In this document: positions 17,169-25,274 of the stretch, piece by piece
Position numbering within the stretch: position 1 is the first letter of the stretch
Layout: each line of letters begins with the position of its first letter
Assembly: GCA_900552125.1 (NCBI GenBank)
Contig: URYK01000026.1
Coordinates: 1-38,213, forward strand
From: an uncultured Solobacterium sp.
GTDB taxonomy: Bacteria; Bacillota_I; Bacilli_A; Erysipelotrichales; Erysipelotrichaceae
Length of the DNA: 38,213 bases
Direction of reading: 5' to 3'
Made by a program: the position numbers and the translations under genes
The notes under the pieces: generated by a model
What the model was told of the DNA's origin: nothing
The model's database searches: none
Seen by the model: only the letters and a program-made list of their open reading frames with translations

Positions 17169-17179
17169 AATGTTACCTC

Positions 17180-18412
17180 CTACATATCTTTCTTTCCAAT
17201 ATCATTACGATAGAATAATTTATCACAATGAATCTTATGTACATCTGCATAGGCATTATCATATGCTTCTTCTAATGTTTTTCCTGTCGCAGTAACACAT
17301 AATACACGTCCGCCATCCGTTAATAATCTACCATCTTCTTCTTTAGTTCCCATATGATAAATCATTGATTCTACGTTCTCAGTTCCTTCTATAACTGCAC
17401 CTTTAGTACTAGAAGCCGGATATCCATCACTTGCCATTACAACACCAAGTGTTACTTCATCAGACCATTCTAGTTCTGTCTTACTATGTTCCATGATATT
17501 TTCAATGATATCGCAAATGTCTGTTTTTAATCTAGGTAGGATAACTTCCGCTTCTGGATCTCCAAAGCGAGCATTGAATTCAATTGTCTTGATTCCATGT
17601 TTTGTAAGCATTAATCCGCCATATAGGAATCCTGTGAAAGGATGTCCTTCTTTAACCATTGCTTTTGCCATAGGGACCATGATACTACTCATTGCTTCTT
17701 GCACAATTTCAGGAGTAATTGTCTTAACTGGAGAATACACTCCCATTCCTCCTGTATTAGGACCTTTATCGCTATCAAATGCAGCCTTATGATCCTGCGC
17801 AATTTCCATAGGTAATACTAGGTCACCACATACAAAGCAAATCAAAGAGAATTCAAATCCTTCTAAGCATTCTTCAATTACCACACGATTCCCTGGTATA
17901 CTAAAAGCTATTTCAATTGCATCTAACGCTTCTTTCATTTCATGTGCAACCGTTACACCTTTTCCTGCCTTTAAGCCATCTTCTTTAATAACGATTGGAA
18001 CACCTTGATGTTCTACATAACGAATCGCTTCTTCTTTTTTATCAAAAGTACAGTAACTAGCAGTTGGAATACCATACTTTGCCATAATTCTCTTTGCGAA
18101 ATCTTTACTTGATTCAACTTGTGTTGCATCTTTTGTTGGTCCAAATATTTTTAATCCTTTTGCCTGGAATGCATCTACTACACCTAAAGAAAGTGTAGCC
18201 TCTGGACCTACAATTGTTAAGTCAATTTCTTTTTCTTTCGCAAATGTCACTAGACCTTCTACATCACTATCTGAAATAGGAACACACTCCGCAAGTTTTG
18301 CCATCCCTGGATTTCCAGGAGCAGCGTAAATTTTTCTAACGCGATGGCTTTTGCTGACTGCATGAACCAAAGCATGTTCTCTTCCACCCTTACCAATTAC
18401 TAATACTTTCAT
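17180..18412 (-). CDS. purD: Phosphoribosylamine--glycine ligase (GAR synthetase)
   Basis: ATP-grasp enzyme for the second step of de novo purine synthesis. The N-terminal domain opens with [18 protein letters not shown] and contains [13 protein letters not shown]; the ATP-grasp core has the [16 protein letters not shown] loop, [10 protein letters not shown], and the metal-binding [15 protein letters not shown] segment. The length of 410 is slightly short of typical but complete. It is the first gene after the guanine-type riboswitch, with fhs next. The other pur genes are not in the window, so purD sits apart from any large pur operon. The start codon is preceded by a purine-rich AAAGGAACGAAAGAAAG leader. 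Confidence 0.96.
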   Translation of the reverse strand: MKVLVIGKGGREHALVHAVSKSHRVRKIYAAPGNPGMAKLAECVPISDSDVEGLVTFAKEKEIDLTIVGPEATLSLGVVDAFQAKGLKIFGPTKDATQVESSKDFAKRIMAKYGIPTASYCTFDKKEEAIRYVEHQGVPIVIKEDGLKAGKGVTVAHEMKEALDAIEIAFSIPGNRVVIEECLEGFEFSLICFVCGDLVLPMEIAQDHKAAFDSDKGPNTGGMGVYSPVKTITPEIVQEAMSSIMVPMAKAMVKEGHPFTGFLYGGLMLTKHGIKTIEFNARFGDPEAEVILPRLKTDICDIIENIMEHSKTELEWSDEVTLGVVMASDGYPASSTKGAVIEGTENVESMIYHMGTKEEDGRLLTDGGRVLCVTATGKTLEEAYDNAYADVHKIHCDKLFYRNDIGKKDM

Positions 18413-18437
18413 CTTTCTTTCGTTCCTTTCTTAACAT

Positions 18438-18473
18438 AAAAAGCATGAAAAGTTTGAAGTAAACCTTCCATGC
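18438..18473 (-). terminator. Riboswitch-controlled terminator before purD
   Basis: Minus-strand GCATGGAAGGTTT and AAACTTTTCATGC arms (13 pairs with two G-U) around loop ACTTC, followed by TTTTTATG. The 5' arm and loop (GTTTACTT, 18457-18464) are exactly complementary to AAGTAAAC at the 3' side of the aptamer P1 stem (18487-18494), so terminator and antiterminator exclude each other. Confidence 0.85.
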
Positions 18474-18490
18474 ATCAAGCCAAAAAGTTT

Positions 18491-18557
18491 ACTTGTAGTT
18501 CGCCAATTTACGGTCGGCGAGTAGAGACGAATCAACCAATTATGTTTCTATACAAGT
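18491..18557 (-). ncRNA. Guanine-type purine riboswitch aptamer
   Basis: Minus-strand RNA of 67 bases. P1 is ACUUGUA / UACAAGU (7 perfect pairs). Then come P2 with loop UAAUUGG, J2/3 GUCUCUACU, P3 CGCCGA / UUGGCG with loop CCGUAAA, and J3/1 AACUAC. Compared with the B. subtilis xpt aptamer, the pocket bases equivalent to U22, U47, U51 and C74 are kept; C74 indicates guanine/hypoxanthine rather than adenine. P2 is odd: its 5' side is two bases shorter and contains an A-A mismatch. Ligand binding should hold P1, free the terminator and switch purD-fhs off. Confidence 0.88.
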
Positions 18558-18569
18558 AATGCCACTTTT

Positions 18570-18598
18570 ATTTTACTTTATTTCAAAAAACATTACAA
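18570..18598 (-). promoter_or_regulatory. Sigma-A promoter of the purD-fhs riboswitch leader
   Basis: Minus-strand TTGTAA (18593-18598), 17-base spacer, TAAAAT (18570-18575). Predicted transcription start is a few bases before the aptamer P1 stem, as expected for a riboswitch leader. Confidence 0.6.
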
Positions 18599-18706
18599 TA
18601 AATCTCAAAATTAATTTTGACATATCATAATTTTTATACTAATGCTGTCCTCCAAAAATTGCCACTTGATTTAATAGTTCCATCTTTTCCTAATGTCACA
18701 AAACCT

Positions 18707-18961
18707 CTAAGTATCTCTTCCTTGATAAATCTTATCATTTGTGTGAATCCATATTTCCTGGGAAATGCTTTCGATATAAATGATATTTTTTATTGCTAAG
18801 CGTATATAATCTTCCTGGTCTTTTACTAAAAGAAATTGTTGATTAGGATTTGCTTCATACAATACAAAATCTGCATCTTCATCAATTGAGATATTACCAT
18901 CACGTAAATCCTTTAATATCTGTTCCCGTATTTCTTTTCTACATAATAGCTTTACCTTCAT
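18707..18961 (-). pseudogene. LytTR-type regulator, C-terminally truncated
   Basis: 84 residues. The first 50 (with DEDADFVLYE) match the short N-terminal part of small Firmicute LytTR regulators, and the segment IKNIIYIESISQEIWIHT is the start of a LytTR DNA-binding domain. The frame then ends after KIYQGRDT; the remaining 60 or so residues, with the recognition strands (the usual FVRINKS-like part), are missing. A different frame over the next 90 bases encodes an unrelated-looking tail ending KSSGNFWRTALV, so the 3' end may have been replaced by a deletion. The start has GAGGGTGATAGC before ATG and a TATAAT lies just upstream. It could still be translated, but should not bind DNA. Confidence 0.55.
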
Positions 18962-19065
18962 GCTATCACCCTCTTCAATTATAGTTTATCAGATAAGCAC
19001 AAAAAGAAAATACAATTTCTATAAGATACAAATATAACAGATATAATGCACTTTTTATAAAAAAA

Positions 19066-19108
19066 TAGTAAAGTTAGCTTTATATATTATTTTGCTAATG
19101 TTATACTA
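19066..19108 (+). promoter_or_regulatory. Extended -10 promoter with overlapping inverted repeat before the XRE gene
   Basis: TGtTATACT (19099-19107) is an extended -10 element. It lies in an imperfect inverted repeat whose arms are TAGTAAAGTTAGC and GCTAATGTTATACTA, with TTAGC/GCTAA exactly matched. Such a repeat over a promoter is the usual layout for autoregulation by a small XRE repressor. The rest of the 171-base gap between the divergent genes is plain AT-rich sequence. Confidence 0.45.
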
Positions 19109-19132
19109 TGAATGTAAAGGAGGCTTTACTTT

Positions 19133-19339
19133 ATGAAAAATAAAGTGCGAGAACTTCGTCAAGAATTTAATATGACGCAAGAAGATTTAGCACGACAATG
19201 TTCCGTTAGCCGACAGACAATCATATCGCTGGAAAGAGGAAAATATGATCCATCTATTCACTTAGCTCATCGTATTGCCGTTATATTCAAAAAGCATATT
19301 GAAGAAATCTTTATATTTGAGGAAGGGAGTGTAGAATGA
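19133..19339 (+). CDS. Small XRE-family transcriptional regulator
   Basis: A 68-residue Cro/CI-type protein that is almost entirely one helix-turn-helix domain: [20 protein letters not shown], then [17 protein letters not shown] as the recognition helix region, then a short helical end with IEEIFIFEE. An AAGGAGG box lies nine bases before ATG. Its stop overlaps the start of the next gene as ATGATG, so translation is coupled. Proteins of this size are commonly paired with a small membrane protein of the DUF2178 type in Firmicutes, and the next gene is such a partner, though broken here. The regulator itself looks intact. Confidence 0.85.
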   Translation: MKNKVRELRQEFNMTQEDLARQCSVSRQTIISLERGKYDPSIHLAHRIAVIFKKHIEEIFIFEEGSVE

Positions 19340-19743
19340 TGAAAGGAATTGACATGAAAAAAGTGAAAGAATTACGAGGGGAATTATTATTAATGTTATG
19401 GAATATAGTATTTTGTTTATAACTTATTCTTGATAATGATATTATGGCAGGTATGGGTGGCCTTTTAGCCACTTACTATGTGTATCGGAAAATAAAAAAG
19501 GCTTTGAAATCCGATGCAGAATATGAACAATTTTTAATAGAAGAAAATGATGAGAGAAAGAATATGATAGAAAGCAAAGCATTATCAATCGCAGGAGCAA
19601 TAAGCGGTTATGTCTCTTTATTTGTCATTCATATTTTTCTAAAACATAGAGATTTTTTAGCTTTCTTCCTAACCATATCAATTATATGTATTTATCTAAT
19701 TACCTTTGCCATTGCGGCAAAATATTATGATAAAAAATATTGA
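19339..19743 (+). pseudogene. XRE-associated membrane protein (DUF2178-like) with an in-frame TAA
   Basis: Starting at ATG 19339 (AGGGAG eight bases upstream, overlapping the regulator stop) the frame reads [14 protein letters not shown], then a hydrophobic stretch ending VFCL, then TAA at 19420-19422. It continues in the same phase as LILDNDIMAGMGGLLATYYV, a charged loop with NDERKNMIESKA, and two more helices ending at 19743. The second part has an ATG at 19444 but no ribosome site. With the stop read through, the protein has three helices and the loop pattern of small regulator-linked membrane proteins. A single TTA-to-TAA change is the simplest cause. Family name is tentative. Confidence 0.65.
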
Positions 19744-19884
19744 TAGAGATGTATCCTCCTTTGTTTATTACCTTAGGAGAAATAATAACTTAATATTTGT
19801 ATAAGATTATCTTTTTCATATTTTTATTGTCTTATATTATATACGGATGGTATTATAATAAAAGTATTAATTGGAGGTGTTTAT

Positions 19885-20784
19885 ATGGAAGAGAATAAAG
19901 AATCATGTAAAAAGGATAGTAAGCGTATTGCTTATGCCTTATTTCTCTATAATATTTTAGCTGTATTTGTTGTTAATATAGTTGGTGGGATTTTGTTTTA
20001 TCAAGGATATGATTTAAACCAAGAATCTATAGTATATCTATTAAATGGAATTACCACAGTGATTAGCGTTAGTGTTATTGTCTATGTATTTTCAAAAAAG
20101 CTAAAGACAGATCTTGCTTTACAGATACAGCATGTTGGGTTTATTAAAATATGTAAATATACTGTAATTGGTATGGGACTATCTATTATAATGGGAATTG
20201 TTGTTCAAATTATAAATGAAGGTTTAGCTGTCTTTGGATGGAATATGTCAACACCTGACTTCTCTCTTCAAACTGATTATAACTATAATCTAATACTGTT
20301 AATATCAACATGTATTATTGCACCTATATTTGAAGAATTGTTGTTTCGTGGTTTAATACTTCAGACATTAAGACGATATGGTAATGTGTTTGCGATTATT
20401 GTAACTAGTTTATTGTTTGCTTTAATGCATGGAAATATTCCACAGGCTGTTCCTGTTTTCTTTCTAAGTGTTGTTATTTGCTTTGCGGTAATTAAAACAG
20501 GCAGCTTATGGACAGGTATAGCGATTCATTTCTTAAATAATGCATTATCTGTTTCTATATCCGGTTTTTTAAACAACCAAATCGTTGTCTTGCTCTATGT
20601 AGCATTTGAGTTTTTCGCAATGGGATATGCAATCTATTTTATATGGAAACATAGAAATGCAATACAAAACTATATCTTACATAATAAAAGTTATCCTTTC
20701 ACTTTCTTCTTCAGAAATTGGGCATCTATGTTATATCTTATCCTATCTTTAATTCCAATCATCACAAGTTTTGTTAGAGTATAA
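19885..20784 (+). CDS. CPBP-family intramembrane metalloprotease
   Basis: 299 residues with about eight hydrophobic helices. The CAAX/Abi (CPBP) active-site motifs are complete: EELLFRG (EExxxR) near residue 154, ALMHGN (FxxxH type, reading LLFALMHGN) and AIHFLNNAL (HxxxN) near 214. Family members cleave substrates in the membrane; some give bacteriocin immunity, others anchor or process peptides. It is a single gene with GGAGGTGTTTAT before ATG and TATAAT at 19854-19859. No bacteriocin gene is visible nearby, so the substrate is open. A strong terminator follows. Confidence 0.9.
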   Translation: MEENKESCKKDSKRIAYALFLYNILAVFVVNIVGGILFYQGYDLNQESIVYLLNGITTVISVSVIVYVFSKKLKTDLALQIQHVGFIKICKYTVIGMGLSIIMGIVVQIINEGLAVFGWNMSTPDFSLQTDYNYNLILLISTCIIAPIFEELLFRGLILQTLRRYGNVFAIIVTSLLFALMHGNIPQAVPVFFLSVVICFAVIKTGSLWTGIAIHFLNNALSVSISGFLNNQIVVLLYVAFEFFAMGYAIYFIWKHRNAIQNYILHNKSYPFTFFFRNWASMLYLILSLIPIITSFVRV

Positions 20785-20798
20785 AAGAGTATAAATAA

Positions 20799-20840
20799 AA
20801 TGCACATAGTTTATGAATTTAATCATAATTTATGTGCATT
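20799..20840. terminator. Bidirectional terminator between CPBP and HAD genes
   Basis: AATGCACATA...TTATGA and TCATAA...TATGTGCATT arms form a long imperfect stem with a loop of about 6 bases, flanked by T-rich ends in both directions. It separates two convergent genes. Confidence 0.75.
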
Positions 20841-20844
20841 CTTA

Positions 20845-21627
20845 TTATAATAAACCACATTCATAGATAGCTTTTTGAAGGCCATCTTCCTCTACACAAG
20901 GTGATGCATGCATAACCATATGTTCTAGTTCAGGGTTTTCTCCACCTATTAGAATACTATTTTTAATTAGTTCAAACATTGGAATATCATTATTGCTATC
21001 ACCAAATACATAACAATCTTCTTTGTCCACATGTAACTGTTCCAATATTTTCTCTATCCCCGTTGCTTTAGAGTGTCCCTTGATAACCAATTCAGCACAA
21101 TTGCCTCCACGATCAATATATTCAAAATAAGGATTAATGAATGCTTTAAATTGATCAATATAATTTGGATTATTATAGTGAATAAAGATTTTTTGAAATT
21201 CCATATTATCACTAATTGGCTTTATTTTAATGTTATTCTTTTCATATTCACGAAGATGATACAACAATCTTTCACTTGTAATATTATCAGATATATATAA
21301 ATATTCTTTTCCCTCTAAAAATGCTTCGATATCATATTCCTTAATTTTAGAAATAATATCTTTGTGTAGCTTTTTTTCAACTTCCGCTATATAAATAACT
21401 TCATTTTGATATTCTACATAACTTCCACATCCTAAAATACGTCCATCAAATGCTATTGTATTTGTAATGGGACTTAGAATAGCTTTTGTTCTACCTGTAT
21501 TTAAAATCAATACATAGCCTGCCTCTTTTAGTTTTGTTAAAGTATCTCTAGCAGAATCAGGAAGAATTCCTGTTTTATTTGAAATAATTGTTCCATCAAA
21601 ATCAAAAAATAATACTTTCATTTTCAT
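20845..21627 (-). CDS. Cof-type HAD hydrolase
   Basis: 260-residue phosphatase of the HAD type IIB (Cof) group. Motif I FFDFDGTI (nucleophile Asp) at the N-terminus, motif II LNTGRTK near residue 42, Lys before motif III (HSKATGIEK) and motif IV VFGDSNNDIPMFE near 212 are all present, with the cap domain between motifs II and III. Such enzymes dephosphorylate sugar phosphates, nucleotides or flavin precursors; the substrate cannot be read from sequence. AAGGAGAAGCTT precedes ATG. The next gene downstream of its promoter region is the HD-domain nucleotidase, 58 bases upstream, likely the same unit. Confidence 0.93.
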   Translation of the reverse strand: MKMKVLFFDFDGTIISNKTGILPDSARDTLTKLKEAGYVLILNTGRTKAILSPITNTIAFDGRILGCGSYVEYQNEVIYIAEVEKKLHKDIISKIKEYDIEAFLEGKEYLYISDNITSERLLYHLREYEKNNIKIKPISDNMEFQKIFIHYNNPNYIDQFKAFINPYFEYIDRGGNCAELVIKGHSKATGIEKILEQLHVDKEDCYVFGDSNNDIPMFELIKNSILIGGENPELEHMVMHASPCVEEDGLQKAIYECGLL

Positions 21628-21685
21628 AAGCTTCTCCTTTTTCCAAAAGAGATTTTATCACAATTAAAAAGTCTCATCAATAATT

Positions 21686-22255
21686 CTATTTCTGTTGTTC
21701 TTTTTCAATCTTTAATAATGTATCCTTTCGTACTTCTTCTCTTAATTTCACTAAATAGTCAGAGAAAGATACTTTATCATCTCCGTAAGTTAGATTCAAA
21801 TCATATTCTTTAGGTATCCAAGTTGATATATCAGAAATATTATGTTGAATAACTGCTTCTAAGCTATCAATCGCCTTATATATTTTAGCTTCTAATGTCT
21901 TTCTCTCTTTCATTTCTTCATATAGCAAATGCATTTCCTTTGCATAATTAGCAGGAAGAGTATTTACCCAATCATTCAGCAATTGCTCTTCTTGGATTTC
22001 ATGAGCTGCTGTCTTATCAAAGCTAGGTATATCCCCTGTAAAGCATTCTCCTAAATCATGAATAATACACATTCGTATCACTTTATCCATATCTGCTTCT
22101 GGAAACTCATCACGCATAAAAAATGCCATTAATGTCATCATCCAAGTGTGTTCTGCTACACTTTCTTTTCTTCCTTTAGCAGTATAACAATGTCTTGTAG
22201 TATCTTTTAATCTTTCTGCGATTAACAGTGTTTCTAATAATTTTCTTGGCTCCAT
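21686..22255 (-). CDS. YfbR-like HD-domain phosphohydrolase (5'-deoxynucleotidase type)
   Basis: 189 residues with the HD signature: SVAEHTWMMTL (first His, about residue 35), IIHDLGECFTGDIP (HD pair, about 69-70) and a later Asp in KAIDSLEAVIQ (about 128). This pattern is that of the YfbR/HDDC2 group, which removes phosphate from deoxynucleoside monophosphates. GGAG lies eight bases before ATG. It is followed by the HAD gene and preceded, beyond a terminator, by the PTS IIA gene. Another HD protein (YwfO-like) and a Nudix enzyme are nearby, suggesting a loose cluster of nucleotide housekeeping genes. Confidence 0.85.
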   Translation of the reverse strand: MEPRKLLETLLIAERLKDTTRHCYTAKGRKESVAEHTWMMTLMAFFMRDEFPEADMDKVIRMCIIHDLGECFTGDIPSFDKTAAHEIQEEQLLNDWVNTLPANYAKEMHLLYEEMKERKTLEAKIYKAIDSLEAVIQHNISDISTWIPKEYDLNLTYGDDKVSFSDYLVKLREEVRKDTLLKIEKEQQK

Positions 22256-22282
22256 TCACTAATCTCCTTTATTACTTATATT

Positions 22283-22317
22283 AAAAGATGCAGCTTTTAT
22301 TATGATCTGCATCTTTT
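22283..22317 (-). terminator. Terminator after the PTS IIA gene
   Basis: AAAAGATGCAG / CTGCATCTTTT perfect 11-pair stem with a 13-base loop, just after the IIA stop codon. Because the arms begin with A and end with T it could work in both directions. Confidence 0.75.
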
Positions 22318-22322
22318 GTTTC

Positions 22323-22670
22323 TTACTTACCTCTTGTGACTTCTTCTAGTTTTAGTTCAAATTCATCCATCTTACGATATAAATCCATAAATTCATCACA
22401 TAAGATTTTAAAGCTCTCTGCACTCATTAACTGATCTTGAGCATGCGTCAACAACAAACTCAACGTAACTGGATTACCTCCTGCTTCTTCCTGCACGAGT
22501 TTCTGATGAATATGATGTCCTTTCGCATATAATTCATTCCCTTTTCGTAAAAGCTCGTTACAGCGATCATAATTTTTACTTTTTGCCTCTTGTATGGCTT
22601 CGATATAAAGACTTCTTGCTTGTCCCACGGAAGAAATGATTTCTAAAATATCTAGTTCTGAACTAACCAT
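22323..22670 (-). CDS. PTS lactose/cellobiose-type IIA component (orphan)
   Basis: 115-residue all-helical protein of the PTS IIA-Lac family, which forms a trimer and passes phosphate from HPr to a IIB domain. Visible features are the N-terminal ISSVGQARSLYIEAI helix, the HHIHQKLVQEEAGG segment, and the active-site region LLTHAQDQLMSA with the phospho-accepting His (about residue 75). No IIB, IIC or beta-glucosidase gene is adjacent; the gene is monocistronic between a terminator and the YwfO-like gene. It may serve a transporter encoded elsewhere, or be a regulatory IIA. AGGAG lies nine bases before ATG. Confidence 0.9.
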   Translation of the reverse strand: MVSSELDILEIISSVGQARSLYIEAIQEAKSKNYDRCNELLRKGNELYAKGHHIHQKLVQEEAGGNPVTLSLLLTHAQDQLMSAESFKILCDEFMDLYRKMDEFELKLEEVTRGK

Positions 22671-22772
22671 AGCTGCATCTCCTGCCTTTTTTACTTAGAA
22701 TATTGTAACATATGTATTATGTGAATTCACTATGTTTTGTACAATTTGATATCTCTTACATTTTTTTATCTA

Positions 22773-23999
22773 TTATATATTTAATTTTTCCTTTGGATAA
22801 TAAACTTTAGCCTCTTCTTTTAAGTTAGCTTTTGTTAAGGCACGGACAATATCACTAGCCCTTGATAATTCTTTTACTTTTCCATCTTCTTCAAGAACCC
22901 AGATATTATGTCCATGTTCATTGCTTTTATAAGGTGAATATGGTTTTTGTGATACAACATCAGGATATACATAATATGCAGGATCATATCCTAACTCTTT
23001 TACATAAGCAGTAATTCTTTCTATGTCGGATTCATCCTTTAATGTCTCATAATCAAATAATTTTCTATTTAATAATCGATAAGATAAATCGCTTAATATC
23101 TTATCTGTACAATTAATCAATCGAGAGAAGCCATATAATGCGGCTGGTTCATCTAACTGATATAATGCATCAATTCCTGCAGGTTTTCCACTAAGAAATG
23201 GATGAAACATTTTTGCATCTTTTAATACTTCTGGCTTTTCTATATACACTTCTTTCATTCTTCTAAAAACAAGTGACAGTAATGCTTCATAGCTACGTGC
23301 AACTGGATGAAGATATACTTGCCAATACATATGATATCTAGCCATAATATAATCTTCTACACTATGTATACCACTAGCTTTCACAACCATCTTACCATTC
23401 ACAACTCGTAGAGTTCTTAAAATTCTTTCTAAATCAAACTTTCCATAACTTGTTCCTGTAAAATAGGCATCACGTAATAAATAATCCATACGATCAGCAT
23501 CTAGTTGACCACTTACTAATTGATTCATACATTCTTTTTTATGTTTGTATTGAATAATACTAGCAACATCTTCAGGTAGACTTGGATTACATGACTTTAA
23601 TATCTGATGGATTTCACTATCTTCTATAATAATCTTTACAGTATATTCTTCATGTTTATAGATACTTATTCCTTCAAATGCATGAGAGAATGGCCCATGT
23701 CCTATATCATGTAACAGCCCCGCTAACACAACAACAATTTTTTCATACTCACTTAATTCTTCATTTAATTGTTTTACTTCATATACCATTCTTCTTACAA
23801 TTTCATAGACACCTAAAGAGTGTGAGAACCGTGAATGTTCTGCTGTATGATATACTTGAAAATCTCCACCTAACTGATGGATTCTTTTTAGCCTTTGCAT
23901 TTCTTTGGCGTTAATGCAGTCCCATATTACTTGATAATCTACATGTATGTATCCATGTATAGGGTCTCTAAGTACTTTTGGTTCATTTGTTTTCTTCAT
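22773..23999 (-). CDS. YwfO-like HD-domain phosphohydrolase
   Basis: 408 residues, the length of the YwfO/dGTPase-like group in Firmicutes. The HD core is clear: HSRFSHSLGVYEIV (first His), LLHDIGHGPFSHAFEG (HD pair plus following His), and QLDADRMDYLLRDAYFTG (final Asp). The C-terminal half is helical with conserved HPVARSYEALL. Related proteins hydrolyse deoxynucleoside triphosphates and some act in nucleotide pool control or phage resistance; the activity here is inferred. GAGGGTGAGATC precedes ATG. It has no obvious partners; the gap to the next upstream gene is 96 bases and holds only that gene's terminator. Confidence 0.88.
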   Translation of the reverse strand: MKKTNEPKVLRDPIHGYIHVDYQVIWDCINAKEMQRLKRIHQLGGDFQVYHTAEHSRFSHSLGVYEIVRRMVYEVKQLNEELSEYEKIVVVLAGLLHDIGHGPFSHAFEGISIYKHEEYTVKIIIEDSEIHQILKSCNPSLPEDVASIIQYKHKKECMNQLVSGQLDADRMDYLLRDAYFTGTSYGKFDLERILRTLRVVNGKMVVKASGIHSVEDYIMARYHMYWQVYLHPVARSYEALLSLVFRRMKEVYIEKPEVLKDAKMFHPFLSGKPAGIDALYQLDEPAALYGFSRLINCTDKILSDLSYRLLNRKLFDYETLKDESDIERITAYVKELGYDPAYYVYPDVVSQKPYSPYKSNEHGHNIWVLEEDGKVKELSRASDIVRALTKANLKEEAKVYYPKEKLNI

Positions 24000-24072
24000 G
24001 ATCTCACCCTCTTTTCTAAGTTCATTATACTATATGAATAGGAAAAAAATCATATAAAATAATATATAATAA

Positions 24073-24097
24073 AAAGCAGTGCTTTATACACCGCTTT
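24073..24097 (-). terminator. Terminator after the PstS-like gene
   Basis: Minus-strand AAAGCGGTG / CACTGCTTT stem (one G-U), 7-base loop, then TTATTATAT; the stop codon lies at the foot of the 5' arm. Confidence 0.7.
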
Positions 24098-25274
24098 ATT
24101 CCATTCCTCCAACATAGCCTGTTTTATTAATCAATTCAATACCTTGTGCTGATTGAATCCAATCTAAGAAAGGCTGTAGGTTTTTATTATCATTTCCTTT
24201 TACATAGATAGCGTAAAATGGATTAGTGATAGGATATGTTTTATTTAATATATTTTCTACATTTGGTTCTATTCCATCTATTTTTAATAAGCGTATGCCA
24301 TTATTCTTAACCATACTTTGTGTATAATAACGGAAAGAATATCCTATTGCATTTTCTCTATTCTCATACTCTGCTGTCTGAGTTATGATTCCACCCATAC
24401 CACTGACAACATCTTTTTTTATTGGTTCCATGATTTTCTTATCACCCATAAAACGAATTAAAGCAGATTGAGAGCCACTTCCTTCTGGCCGTTGAAATGC
24501 ACGTATAGATTGATCATTTCCACCAACTTCTTTCCAATTTGTGATTTTACCACTATAAATATCTTGTATCTGTTCTGTAGTTAAATCAGTGATTGGATTT
24601 TCATAATTTACGAAGAATACAAAAGATTCTAAGCCAATTGGAACCATAACTAATTCCTTGTTTTGTGCTTCAAACATTTCTTTTTGTTGTTGAGAAGGTG
24701 CAGCCACAAAGATTAAATCTGTTTCTTCATTCAATAATCGTTCATAGGCATATGGTGTTGTCGAACACTCTACAACAGGATTTTCATCATAAAGAGAATA
24801 TTCATCTTCAGGATATACCGCTTGCACGAAAGATGCATATATCGGATATAAAGCAGTTGCGCCATCTAAGCGTAATAAATCCTCAGTCATTTTATAACTG
24901 CTTGTTTCGTCTAATGTTGCTAGTTTTTCACTATTAAATGGTTTATATTCCATCAAATCAACTTCTGTTTCCATCACATCAAAACGATTGATCCATGCCT
25001 GATAACCATAGCTTCCCGCGACAGTAACAACACAAGCTAGGAAAGGAATAATAATAAATAGTTGTGTTCTCTTTTTTAAAAATCTTTTATTACGAATACA
25101 GCTTACTAAAGTAGACCAAATATAGATATAGACAAGAAGAAAGGAAATTAATGTTAAATATGATACATGTGGAAAGATTGAGTTATGAGATAAGACTAAC
25201 GTAAAAATTAAACTAAAGGGTATAAAGAATAAAGAAATTAATGCGATAAGTACAACATAAGGCGTATATTTCAT
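24096..25274 (-). CDS. Membrane-anchored PstS-like phosphate-binding protein
   Basis: 392 residues in two parts. The first 95 contain three hydrophobic helices (about 5-30, 38-60, 72-90) joined by a basic loop. The rest is a periplasmic-binding-protein fold of the PstS type, with LDGATALYPIYASF near residue 134, LIFVAAPSQQQ, the DIYSGKITNWKEVGG signature, and RPEGSGSQSAL, which forms the anion-binding loop in PstS. Ordinary PstS is a lipoprotein with one signal peptide; here a three-helix membrane domain replaces it. No pstC/A/B gene is near. Its ATG overlaps the Nudix stop (ATGA), with GGAGG inside the Nudix gene, so the two are translationally coupled. Confidence 0.82.
   Translation of the reverse strand: MKYTPYVVLIALISLFFIPFSLIFTLVLSHNSIFPHVSYLTLISFLLVYIYIWSTLVSCIRNKRFLKKRTQLFIIIPFLACVVTVAGSYGYQAWINRFDVMETEVDLMEYKPFNSEKLATLDETSSYKMTEDLLRLDGATALYPIYASFVQAVYPEDEYSLYDENPVVECSTTPYAYERLLNEETDLIFVAAPSQQQKEMFEAQNKELVMVPIGLESFVFFVNYENPITDLTTEQIQDIYSGKITNWKEVGGNDQSIRAFQRPEGSGSQSALIRFMGDKKIMEPIKKDVVSGMGGIITQTAEYENRENAIGYSFRYYTQSMVKNNGIRLLKIDGIEPNVENILNKTYPITNPFYAIYVKGNDNKNLQPFLDWIQSAQGIELINKTGYVGGME

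Noticed and set aside
14406..19422. Two in-frame TAA codons as evidence for a changed genetic code or programmed readthrough
   Set aside because: Intact genes here end normally at TAA, and both interrupted genes lie in patches with other lesions, so pseudogenes are the simpler reading.
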